Below the pieces are notes generated by a model, which did no database searches, was not told the origin of the DNA, and saw only the letters and a list, made by a program, of their open reading frames with translations. Positions 8,188 to 16,083 of a DNA stretch of 57,855 nucleotides are shown here, one piece after another. Every line of letters starts with the position of its first letter. Position 1 is the first letter of the stretch. Made by a program: the position numbers and the translations under genes. The stretch comes from Pseudomonadota bacterium (GTDB taxonomy: Bacteria > Pseudomonadota > Gammaproteobacteria > Burkholderiales > Burkholderiaceae_C), in assembly GCA_021815805.1 (NCBI GenBank), contig JAKAZQ010000016.1, positions 1 through 57,855 on the forward strand, given 5' to 3'.

Positions 8188-9060
8188 ATGAAAACCACTG
8201 ATGAACCCGCGCTCTACGACCCGGTGCTGCTGCGTTCCTACGCGGCCGTTGCACAACTGCGCCATTTCACGCTCGCGGCGCGGCGTCTGGGCCTCAACCA
8301 GTCGACCGTGAGTCAGCATGTGCGGCGCCTGGAGCAGCAGGTGGGCCGGCGCCTGCTGACCCGCGACACCCATCAGGTCGAGCTGACCAACGACGGCGAG
8401 GCGATGCTCGGCTTCGCGCGCTCGATTCTCGAGCTGCATCAGCGCGCGAGCGCTCATTTCGGGGCCTCGGAACTGCGAGGCTCGCTGCGCCTGGGGGTCG
8501 GTGACGACCTCGTGTCTTCGCATCTGCCGGGCATCCTGCGCGAGTTCGCGACCAGCCATCGGCGGGTCGATCTCGCACTCACCGTCGGCCTGAGCGCCAC
8601 GCTGCTCGACAAGCTGGACGCCGGCGAGCTCGATCTGGTGTTCGCCAAGCGCCGAAGCGGCCACGGCCGCGGGCAGGCGGTGGCGCGGCGGCGCCTGCGC
8701 TGGATCGCCGCCGCGGACCTGGCCCTGCAGCCGGGTCAGGCGGTTCCGCTGATCGTCTACGCGCCGCCGAGCATCACCCGCGATCTCGCGATCGACGCGC
8801 TGGACAAGGCCGCGATGCCGTGGCGCATCGTGTGCACCAGCGGCAGTTACGGCGGACTCATCGCCGCCACGCAAGCCGGCCTGGGGGTGAGCGCGCAGAA
8901 CGACTCGATGGCCCCGGCGGGACTGCTCGCGGCCGGAAGCTCGCTGCCGCTTCCCGAAGTCGGCGATGTCGAATTCGTGGTCGTCGAGCGCGCCTCCGGT
9001 GGGAGTGCCGCCGCGCGCTCCATGGCCGCATTGATTCGCGCCAACGGGCACCGACTCTGA
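8188..9060 (+). CDS. LysR-family transcriptional regulator
   Basis: A 290-aa regulator, normal LysR length. The N-terminal winged HTH reads FTLAARRLGLNQSTVSQHV at about residues 27-45, followed by the RRLEQQVGRRLLTRD wing. Residues about 90-290 form the periplasmic-binding-protein-like effector domain (LRLGVGDDLVSSHLPGILRE). It is divergent from the BASS transporter and upstream of the OxlT-like carrier, so it most likely controls one or both. The ATG at 8188 lies in an AT-rich leader with no strong ribosome site. Effector is unknown. Confidence 0.93.
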   Translation: MKTTDEPALYDPVLLRSYAAVAQLRHFTLAARRLGLNQSTVSQHVRRLEQQVGRRLLTRDTHQVELTNDGEAMLGFARSILELHQRASAHFGASELRGSLRLGVGDDLVSSHLPGILREFATSHRRVDLALTVGLSATLLDKLDAGELDLVFAKRRSGHGRGQAVARRRLRWIAAADLALQPGQAVPLIVYAPPSITRDLAIDALDKAAMPWRIVCTSGSYGGLIAATQAGLGVSAQNDSMAPAGLLAAGSSLPLPEVGDVEFVVVERASGGSAAARSMAALIRANGHRL

Positions 9061-9408
9061 CCTGACGCGGGCGTCGCGTCGCGCGCAGCCGCGGCCTGGC
9101 GGCGCGCGCATGCCCGACGCGCGCATGCCCGACGCGCGCGCCGCGCGGTGGCGCCGGCGCTGCGCGCAACTGGTGCGTGGGTCACCAATCGAGGGATGTC
9201 GCGCTTCGCGCTGGGGCGCCCGCGCCGGGCGCGCGGCTGGCGTACGCCGGGCGCCCGGCCTCGGTCACGCTGGACTCCGTCGCGGCGCAGTTGCTGGCAT
9301 GCCCCTTGCGTTCTCCGGGCTCGATGGTTGATCGAGCCGGGGCAAGGCTGCTTGCGCAGTCGTTGCCATCGGACCCGCAATGCATGCAACTTTCCACGGA
9401 GGAATGCG
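9061..9408. other. 348-bp intergenic region with 15-bp tandem repeat
   Basis: No credible gene. GCGCATGCCCGACGC is repeated exactly at 9106-9120 and 9121-9135, followed by more GC alternation. The last 20 bases hold a strong ribosome site (ACGGAGGA) for the OxlT-like gene. Confidence 0.6.
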
Positions 9409-10692
9409 ATGTCGAGCTACATGGAATCGTCGGTGCCAACAGCCGGCGCGCTGGACGAGTCGGGCACGCAGCGCTGGCTGCAACTCGCGCTCGGGGTGGT
9501 CTGCATGATGGCCATCTCCAGCCCGCAGTACGTCTGGGCGCTGTTCACCAAGCCGCTTCTCGAGCAGGTCGGAGGCAGCCTGGCCGCGCTGCAGGTCACG
9601 TTCTCGCTGCTGATCGTCCTGCAGACCTTCTTTTCTCCGTTCCAGGGCTGGCTGGTCGATCGCTTCGGACCGCGCCTGCTGCTGTCCGCGGGCTCCGTGA
9701 TGACCGGGCTGAGCTGGGTGCTCGCGGCGCAGGCCACCAGCCACATGGAGATCTACCTCAGCTACGGGCTGCTTGGCGGCCTGGGTACCGGCATCATCTA
9801 CGTCGGCGTGGTGGGCCTGGTGGTGCGCTGGTTTCCGCGCAATCGCGGCTTCGCGGTGGGACTGGTGGCCGCCGGCTACGGTTTCGGTGCCATCCTGACC
9901 ACCTTCCCGATCGCCCACAGCCTGGCGCGTTCCGGGTTCGCGCACACCGCGCAGGTGTTCGGCCTGCTGATCGGTGCCGTGGGCCTGCTGGCGGCCCAGG
10001 GTATCCGGCGGCCTCCGTCCGAAGCCCCCGCGCCGCGGCTGGCGAGCGCTGCCGCGGGTGGGGTGCATCCGTCGCAGATGGTGCGCAGCCCGATCTTCTG
10101 GCTGATGTTCGCGATGATGACCATGATGTCCACGTCGGGCCTGATGGTGATCTCGCAGATGGGGGCCTTCGCGAAGGACTTCGGCATCACCAGCAGCGTG
10201 GTCTGGGGCATGGCCGCGTTGCCCCTCGCGCTCAGCATCGATCGCTTCGCCAACGGCCTGACGCGCCCGTTCTTCGGCTGGATGTCGGACCACATCGGGC
10301 GCGAGAACACCATGGCCCTGGCGTTCGGCATGGAGGGCGTGGCGATGGCCTTGTGGCTTGCGCTGCGCTCCGATCCGCTGCTGTTCGCCGTGCTGTCGGG
10401 GGTCGTGTTCTTTGGCTGGGGAGAAATCTTCTCGCTGTTCCCGTCGACCCTCACCGACACCTTCGGCACGCGCCACGCCACGACCAACTACGGCATCCTG
10501 TACATGGCGCAGGGCGTGGGCTCCATCCTCGGCGGGCCGATCGCGGCACTGCTGCACCATGCCAGCGGTTCCTGGAGCGTGGTCTTCGGCATCACCATCG
10601 CGCTCGATCTGGCAGCTGCGCTGCTGGCGCTGCTGGTGCTCAAGCCCGCGCGCTCGAGGTATCTGGCGGCTCGCCAGGCCCAGCCCCGCTGA
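9409..10692 (+). CDS. MFS transporter, oxalate/formate antiporter (OxlT-like) family
   Basis: A 427-aa inner-membrane carrier with about 12 hydrophobic segments in two bundles of six. The motif GWLVDRFGPRLLL is MFS motif A, and SSPQYVWALFTKPL together with GGLGTGIIYVGVVG and TNYGILYMAQGVGSILGG are typical of the OFA (oxalate:formate antiporter) group. The start at 9409 has a near-perfect ACGGAGGA seven bases upstream; the longer frame from 9148 is not needed. Relatives exchange oxalate for formate or carry other carboxylates. The gamma-glutamyltransferase-like gene follows 40 bp later, so the two are probably one operon. The formamidase activity inferred upstream would also generate formate, a possible metabolic link. 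Confidence 0.9.
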   Translation: MSSYMESSVPTAGALDESGTQRWLQLALGVVCMMAISSPQYVWALFTKPLLEQVGGSLAALQVTFSLLIVLQTFFSPFQGWLVDRFGPRLLLSAGSVMTGLSWVLAAQATSHMEIYLSYGLLGGLGTGIIYVGVVGLVVRWFPRNRGFAVGLVAAGYGFGAILTTFPIAHSLARSGFAHTAQVFGLLIGAVGLLAAQGIRRPPSEAPAPRLASAAAGGVHPSQMVRSPIFWLMFAMMTMMSTSGLMVISQMGAFAKDFGITSSVVWGMAALPLALSIDRFANGLTRPFFGWMSDHIGRENTMALAFGMEGVAMALWLALRSDPLLFAVLSGVVFFGWGEIFSLFPSTLTDTFGTRHATTNYGILYMAQGVGSILGGPIAALLHHASGSWSVVFGITIALDLAAALLALLVLKPARSRYLAARQAQPR

Positions 10693-10732
10693 TACCCGGC
10701 ACCACGCGAACGCCAACGAGCAAGGCAGCACC

Positions 10733-12322
10733 ATGCAACACACTTGCCAAGCCCTGGGGGGCATGGTCGTGGCCCCGCACCACCTGGCCGCGCAGGCCGG
10801 TCGCGACGTACTGCGCGACGGCGGCAGTGCGGTGGAGGCGATGGTCGCCGCGGCAGCGACCATCGCCGTGGTCTATCCCCACATGAACTCCATCGGGGGC
10901 GACGGCTTCTGGCTGGTGCACCAGCCCGGCCGCGCACCCTGGGCCATCGATGCCAGCGGGCCGAGCGCCGCGCTTGCCAGCCGCGAGTTCTACGCCGGTC
11001 ACTCCAGCATCCCCAGCCGCGGTGCCGCTGCGGCATTGAGCGTGGCGGGTACGCTGTCGGGGTGGGAACTCGCGCTGCAGCGATGTGCCGAAGGGCCGGG
11101 CAGGCGCCTGCCGCTGGAAAGACTGCTGCAGGACGCCATTCGCCATGCCCGCGACGGCATCGTCGTCAGCGCCAGCCAATCCGCGCTCACGCAGGCCAAG
11201 TTGCACGAGTTGCGCGACGTGCCGGGCTTCGCCGACGTGTTCCTGCGCGACGCGCGGGCGCCACGACCCGGCGACATCGTCCGACAGCCGGCGCTGGCGC
11301 AAACCCTGGCCCACCTCGCGCACGTCGGGTTGGACGACTTCTACCGCGGCAGTCTGGGTGCCAGTGTCGGGGCCGAGCTGGAGCGCCTCGGCAGTCCGCT
11401 GCGCACCGAGGATCTGCGCCAGTGGCGGGCCGAGTTCGTCGAGCCGCTGCAACTGCGAGTGCGCGACGGCGTTGTCTACAACCTTCCGCCATCGACCCAG
11501 GGCCTGGCGTCGCTGATGATCCTGGGCATCTTCGAGCGCCTGGGCATCGCGCAGGCGGAGGGCTTCGAGCACATCCACGCCCTGGTCGAGTCCACCAAGC
11601 GGGCGTTTCGCGTGCGCAACCGCGTGGTCAGCGACCCCCGGCGCGTGCCGCAGCCCGCGCAGTCGCTGCTGCTCGACCCGGTGCTCGACGCGCTCGCCGC
11701 GGACATCGACCCGGCGCACGCGCTGCCCTGGCCCGAGCCGGCGGACCCCGGCGACACGGTCTGGATGGGCGCGGTGGATCGAGACGGTTGCGCGGTCAGC
11801 TTCATCCAGAGCGTGTACTGGGAGTTCGGCAGCGGCGTGGTGTTGCGCGACAGCGGCATCACCTGGCAGAACCGGGGCATCAGCTTTTCGCTGGACCAGC
11901 GCGATCTCAACGTGCTGGAACCCGGCCGCAAGCCGTTTCATACGCTGAACCCGGCACTGGCCCTGTTCGACGACGGGCGCGTGATGCCCTACGGCACCAT
12001 GGGCGGTGACGGTCAGCCGCAGACCCAGGCCGCGGTGTTCACCCGGTACGCGCGATTCGGCATGGCGCTGCAACAGGCCGTCGACGCGCCACGCTGGCTG
12101 CTGGGCAGGACCTGGGGGGATGCCAGCACGACGCTGAAACTCGAAGCGCGCTTCGACGAGGCCCTGGTGGAGCGCCTGCGCGACGCCGGCCACGTGGTGG
12201 AACGGCTGCCGCAGTCCTACAGCGACACCATGGGGCATGCCGGCGCGCTGGTGCGTCACCCCGACGGACGCATCGAAGGGGCGGCCGATGCCCGCAGCGA
12301 CGGTGCCGCGGCCGCTGTGTGA
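10733..12322 (+). CDS. ggt: Gamma-glutamyltransferase-family Ntn-hydrolase
   Basis: A 529-aa member of the GGT family, whose precursors cleave themselves before a Thr to make two subunits. The likely nucleophile is Thr342 in GDTVWMGAVDRDG. The small-subunit half has SFIQSVYWEFGSGVV and GTMGGDGQPQTQA; the large-subunit half has DGGSAVEAMVAAAATIAVV and STQGLASLMIL. No signal peptide is visible, unlike periplasmic GGTs, so a cytoplasmic enzyme is likely. The ATG at 10733 follows AAGG. Family enzymes hydrolyse or transfer gamma-glutamyl groups, and some act on gamma-glutamyl amides or N-acyl substrates. With the OxlT-like carrier just upstream, a catabolic hydrolase seems likelier than glutathione turnover. 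Confidence 0.88.
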   Translation: MQHTCQALGGMVVAPHHLAAQAGRDVLRDGGSAVEAMVAAAATIAVVYPHMNSIGGDGFWLVHQPGRAPWAIDASGPSAALASREFYAGHSSIPSRGAAAALSVAGTLSGWELALQRCAEGPGRRLPLERLLQDAIRHARDGIVVSASQSALTQAKLHELRDVPGFADVFLRDARAPRPGDIVRQPALAQTLAHLAHVGLDDFYRGSLGASVGAELERLGSPLRTEDLRQWRAEFVEPLQLRVRDGVVYNLPPSTQGLASLMILGIFERLGIAQAEGFEHIHALVESTKRAFRVRNRVVSDPRRVPQPAQSLLLDPVLDALAADIDPAHALPWPEPADPGDTVWMGAVDRDGCAVSFIQSVYWEFGSGVVLRDSGITWQNRGISFSLDQRDLNVLEPGRKPFHTLNPALALFDDGRVMPYGTMGGDGQPQTQAAVFTRYARFGMALQQAVDAPRWLLGRTWGDASTTLKLEARFDEALVERLRDAGHVVERLPQSYSDTMGHAGALVRHPDGRIEGAADARSDGAAAAV

Positions 12323-12719
12323 CGGCGGCGACGCGCGCCCTGCGCCCCGTGCACGCGGCCGCGCCACGGGGCGCGGTCATGCGCGGGCTGCAGCAGGATT
12401 CGTCGCAAAGCAGCACCGGCGGGCCGCCAGCCCTGAAACGGCGCCTGGCACAGGCTCGACACAGCGCGTGATGCGCGCGTCGAGCTGAACCGCGGAGTCG
12501 GAAGCCGGCGACCCTGGCGCGCCCCGCGGCGATGTCGAGCGGGGGATCGAACGCGCCACGGTGCGGATGCGCGCGGTTCGCCAGGAATCGGGAGCATGCC
12601 GCAGCCCTGCCTGCTGCGCAGTCGTCTTGCAGCAGGCGCCTCTACAGGTGCGGGCGTGCTGTCCTGGATCTGCCCCGGCCACCGGCCGGCGAGGGCCCCG
12701 CAGGCGCCGAACCCTTCGG

Positions 12720-12819
12720 GCTGGGCCGTATCGGGGCGCATGCTGCGTTGCGGCCACGGGGCCAGGCGCCCAGCCTGGACCCGCGCCCGCGCCTTGCCTG
12801 CGCCCCGATACGGCCCAGC
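12720..12819. repeat. 21-bp perfect inverted repeat with 58-bp spacer
   Basis: The left arm at 12720-12740 (beginning GCTGGGCCGTATCGGG) is an exact reverse complement of the right arm at 12799-12819. The spacer carries its own hairpin, CCAGGC/GCCTGG at 12762-12778. No transposase ORF is between the arms. It could be the ends of a very small non-autonomous element, a large RNA stem or a paired protein-binding site. Confidence 0.7.
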
Positions 12820-13064
12820 GGCCAGTGCCTCATGCAGGAGGACGGGTTTGGGCTGACATGAGCGCGCCTGCGTCCTTGCGTGCGGTGGGCACGCCAGATT
12901 CTCGCGCGAACCTGTGGGGGGCTGTGCTTGTCGGCACAGCTCGGCGTCTCGCGGGGCCTGCGATGGGACTCAGCCGCCGTGTTGCGTGAGCACGGCGTTG
13001 CCGTGTTGTCTTGGTTTTGGGGTGCGGGAACCGACTCTTGCTCCACCGCCCGGTTTGCCGCTGA

Positions 13065-13398
13065 TCCGCGGCGTGGGCGCAGGCGGGGGGCACGCTGGCG
13101 CGCGAGTCCGCCGGACATGGAGAGGCCTTCGCGGGCGCCTGGCGCAATATTTTTCAAGAATGGCTTGCAGCGCTGGAGACGGTTTCGCGCGACATTCGCC
13201 AGGGCGCCTTCAGGCGCAGCGACCCGGGCAGCGTCTCCATCGAGCAGGTCGACGTCGCCCTGCGCGCCACGGCACACGGATCCGCTTTGGCACATTGTCG
13301 GTACGCGACACGCCTGGAAGCCGCAAGAACTCTCGTTTGGTTCGTCCCGCTGCTGGACTCAGGCGCGCTGGGATCGCGCTGCCCTTGCGCGCGCGCCG
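13065..13398 (+). pseudogene. Decayed TetR-family regulator, C-terminal domain only
   Basis: A frame without a start codon reads AGGTLARESAGHGEAF, then WRNIFQEWLAALETVSRDI, then VDVALRATAHGSALAHCRY and EAARTLVWFVPLLD. This matches the helix pattern of TetR C-terminal ligand domains (the EEW.AAL helix, the A..GALL.AR helix and the final L..L helix). A stop at 13062-13064 precedes it, no HTH is found upstream, and the frame runs on into the 3' end of the histidine kinase gene. I read it as the relic of a deleted regulator. The resemblance is by eye only. Confidence 0.45.
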
Positions 13399-15192
13399 TC
13401 AGCGCGGCTGCGACCAGAGCATGCGCTCGATCTGGCGCCGCAGCCTGAATGCGGAAACCGGCTTGCGCAACAGCGCAGCGCCGTGCGCGCGGGCGCGTTC
13501 CTGCACGGTGTCCGACAGATCGCCGCAGACGAGCAGCAAGGGGAATTCGCCGTGCCTGGCGCGCAGTTCCGCGGCAAGCGCGAGTCCGTCGAGCCCTGCG
13601 CCCAGATCCAGGTCGCTGACCAGCAACTGCGGCGCGCCCCATTGCCCGAACAGCGCTTCGACGCCGTCAGCATCGGCCGCGGTCCGCACCTCATAGCCCC
13701 AGAGCTGGAGCAACTGCGTCAGGCTGGAGACGACGACCGGGTCATCGTCGACCGCGTAGATGCGGAGCTTCCCGTCGGGGCGCGGCGCTGCCGCATCGCC
13801 CGCGTGCGCGTGGCCTGCATCGCTGACGACGCAGGCGCGTGGCCAGCTCACGCAAAAGCACGAACCCTGCCCTGGGGTGGAACACACGTGGAGTTCGGCC
13901 TGCAAGGCCTCGCACAGCCGCTTGACGATCGACAGGCCCAGGCCGACCCCTCCCGCCTGCGCGGAATCACCCGACTCGATGCGGTAGAACTCGTCGAAGA
14001 TGCGCGCCTGCTGTCGCGCATCGATTCCCGCTCCGGTGTCCTCGACCGACATGAGTGCAAGCGCATCCCTTCGCTCCAGGGTCACGGTGATGCTCCCTTC
14101 GCGCGTGTACTTGAGCGCGTTGTCGAGCAGGTTGCGCAGAACCCGCGATACCGCCGTGGGATCGCCGTGCAGCAGGATGGGCTCGCCGATGCGGCAATGC
14201 AGCTGCAGCCCCTTCGCCGCGATGCCTTGCGCGAACGCTTCGCAACTGCGATGCACCAGGCTGTCCAGCCGGAACGCTTGCATCTGCAGCGCATAGCTCC
14301 CGGTCGACAGGCGGGCGAGGTCGATCAGGTTGTCGAGCAGGTCGCCTACGCTTTGCACGATGTACTCGATATTGCGCCCGACCTTGTCCAGGGCCTGCGG
14401 GCCGGGGCGCGCCGCGAGCACGGCGCTGTACAGCGACAGCGCCTGCAGCGGCTGTCGCAGGTCGTGGCTGGTGGCGGCGAGCATGCGGCTGCGCTCGGCC
14501 ATCAGCAGGCGCAGCTGCTCGTTGAGCCGTTCGAGCTCGTCATTCTTGGACTGAAGGTCGCGGTACGCGGCATCGCGCTCGCGGCGGATGGCGATCGACC
14601 GAACCAGCAGCTGCTCGGCGTCGCGTGCGATGCCGAGCAGGAACACCCAGTACACGAAGGTCAACGTGGTCACGACCTCGGCCTGCGACGGGTGCAGTCG
14701 GGCCCAGCTCGCGCCGGCGCACAACAACACGGTGCTGGAGTACGCCGCCACGATGTAGCGCGAAGACAGCGCGACGCAGGCTCCCGCGGCGGCGATCGCG
14801 AACAGCACGGTCTCGAGCAGCATCTGCGCCAGCAGCGGAGCACGCGGCAGAAAAAGCACGGCGACGAGCCCGATCGAAAGCCCGGCCAGCCCATCGAGCA
14901 CGACAAACGCGACATGGATGCCGCGCAGCTTGCCCGCCGACTGAGCGGGCAGGCGCGAAAGCGCGAATCCCGCTGCCGCGGCGCGCAGGAGTTCGGCGCA
15001 CAGCGCGAAAGCCGCCCAGACGGCGAAATCGGAGCCCGCAACATGCGGGAGAAGGAACCACGCAAATCCTCCGATCAGCAGCAGCTGGAACACAGGCATG
15101 CGCAGCAGGATGCGCGCGTGCAAGCGCAGCAGCTCCCGCGTCACCTCGCGGGCGGCGGGTACTTCACTCACCCCGGCTGCCGGGATGCTCAT
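13399..15192 (-). CDS. Hybrid membrane histidine kinase with receiver domain
   Basis: A 597-aa two-component sensor. About six hydrophobic segments occupy residues 30-190, followed by a coiled coil (RDLQSKNDELERLNEQLRLL). The HisKA domain has the phospho-acceptor His243 in ATSHDLRQPLQAL, then the ATPase domain with NLLDNALKYTREG (N box), EDTGAGID (G1) and GGVGLGLSIVKRL (G2). A C-terminal receiver domain (YAVDDDPVVVSSL, then LLVSDLDLGAGLDGL) follows. The HDLRQPLQAL form and attached receiver resemble NahK/ErcS-type kinases of pseudomonads and burkholderias. The ATG at 15192 has GGAG six bases upstream; a GTG at 15240 gives a longer, less likely start. The NarL-type regulator gene directly upstream is the obvious partner. 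The signal is unknown. Confidence 0.9.
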   Translation of the reverse strand: MSIPAAGVSEVPAAREVTRELLRLHARILLRMPVFQLLLIGGFAWFLLPHVAGSDFAVWAAFALCAELLRAAAAGFALSRLPAQSAGKLRGIHVAFVVLDGLAGLSIGLVAVLFLPRAPLLAQMLLETVLFAIAAAGACVALSSRYIVAAYSSTVLLCAGASWARLHPSQAEVVTTLTFVYWVFLLGIARDAEQLLVRSIAIRRERDAAYRDLQSKNDELERLNEQLRLLMAERSRMLAATSHDLRQPLQALSLYSAVLAARPGPQALDKVGRNIEYIVQSVGDLLDNLIDLARLSTGSYALQMQAFRLDSLVHRSCEAFAQGIAAKGLQLHCRIGEPILLHGDPTAVSRVLRNLLDNALKYTREGSITVTLERRDALALMSVEDTGAGIDARQQARIFDEFYRIESGDSAQAGGVGLGLSIVKRLCEALQAELHVCSTPGQGSCFCVSWPRACVVSDAGHAHAGDAAAPRPDGKLRIYAVDDDPVVVSSLTQLLQLWGYEVRTAADADGVEALFGQWGAPQLLVSDLDLGAGLDGLALAAELRARHGEFPLLLVCGDLSDTVQERARAHGAALLRKPVSAFRLRRQIERMLWSQPR

Positions 15193-15246
15193 GCCTTGCT
15201 CCGGGAGGGAATGCGTCGGACTCTGCGAAGTCGAGGCCACCTGGCC

Positions 15247-15873
15247 TCAAGCAGACGAGCCATCGAAGAGGGTCAGGTTGCGGGCTTCGATCACGGCCTG
15301 CGTACGGTTCTGCACCCCGAGGACGCGCAGGATTTCCGCGATATGGTCTTTTACCGTGTATTCGCTGATCCCCAGCTCGCGTGCGATCAGCTTGTTCGGC
15401 AACCCTCGGTTGAGGCGAACCAGAACCTCGCGCTGTCGACGTGTCAGCGACGCTGCCGTACGCTGCGCGCCCGCAACCAGCCCGGCGAATTCCTCGGGCA
15501 GGTACACCTCGCCAGCGAGCACACGGTCGAGCGCGTGGGACAGCTCTTCCGGGGGCGCACTCTTCGGGATGTAGCTCATCGCACCGGCCTGGATGCACGC
15601 AAGCACGCCCGCGCGATGCTCGATCGCAGAGACGATGACCACGGCCATCGCGGGGGCCAGTTCGCGCGCTCGATGCAGCACCTCAAGCCCCGACTGTGTT
15701 TTCAGATCCAGGTCCAGAAGGCACAGATCGGGCAGCTCGGGCTGTTGCAGCTGTTGGAGAGCCTGCATCACGCCGGCGGCTTCGAGGATGCGTACCCCGG
15801 GATGCTTGAGCTGCAGCAGCAGCACGAGTCCGGCACGGAACAGGGCATGGTCATCGACGAGCAGGATCTTCAT
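15247..15873 (-). CDS. NarL/FixJ-type response regulator
   Basis: A 208-aa regulator with receiver and LuxR HTH. The receiver shows the acidic pair in LLVDDHALFRAG, phospho-acceptor Asp54 in LLDLDLK and the conserved Lys in YIPKSA. The C-terminal HTH reads LTRRQREVLVRLNRGLPNKL, then IARELGISEYTVKDHIAEIL. The ATG at 15873 is preferred because it begins directly with MKILLVDDH and follows a GAAGGA; the longer frame to 15924 adds residues with no family match. It lies 54 bp upstream of the hybrid kinase on the same strand, so the pair is probably an operon. Targets may include the GloVer lipoproteins just upstream, which is inference. Confidence 0.93.
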   Translation of the reverse strand: MKILLVDDHALFRAGLVLLLQLKHPGVRILEAAGVMQALQQLQQPELPDLCLLDLDLKTQSGLEVLHRARELAPAMAVVIVSAIEHRAGVLACIQAGAMSYIPKSAPPEELSHALDRVLAGEVYLPEEFAGLVAGAQRTAASLTRRQREVLVRLNRGLPNKLIARELGISEYTVKDHIAEILRVLGVQNRTQAVIEARNLTLFDGSSA

Positions 15874-16031
15874 CGCCAGCCATCCTTCGGCATTGCCGTG
15901 CAGCCCGCACCCGCGGGCATCCACGCCACGCGCAGCCGCTGCAAAGCATCGTAGTGGGTGCGCAAGGCCGCTTCATCCCCCATTGTGGGTGGGCACGCGC
16001 ATCGCGCAGGGCGCGTGGCAGCGCTGCAAGC

Positions 16032-16064
16032 TGCGGGCGCGCCGGCCGCGCCGGCGTGCCCGCA
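16032..16064 (-). terminator. Strong GC hairpin after the first GloVer gene
   Basis: A 15-pair stem, including one G-T pair, with a 3-base loop lies 19 bases past the stop of the GloVer gene and upstream of the response regulator. There is no U-tract, so it may be a Rho-assisted or stabilising stem. It is symmetric enough to work on either strand. Confidence 0.6.
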
Positions 16065-16083
16065 ATGCGTGGTGCGGCCCCTG

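Larger units (their letters stand above)
12323..13398. other. 1.08-kb gene-poor region
   Basis: Apart from an inverted repeat (12720-12819) and a TetR-like remnant (from 13065) I see no credible intact gene. Open frames such as the minus-strand one at 12642-13295 have Arg/Pro/Ala-biased compositions typical of GC-rich noise. Confidence 0.6.

Noticed and set aside
12642-13295. 217-aa minus-strand frame in the gene-poor region
   Set aside because: Arg/Pro/Ala-biased, crosses the inverted repeat and has no ribosome site or family likeness.
12880-15954. 1024-aa plus-strand open frame opposite the histidine kinase
   Set aside because: Antisense to the kinase and response regulator; no domain resemblance.
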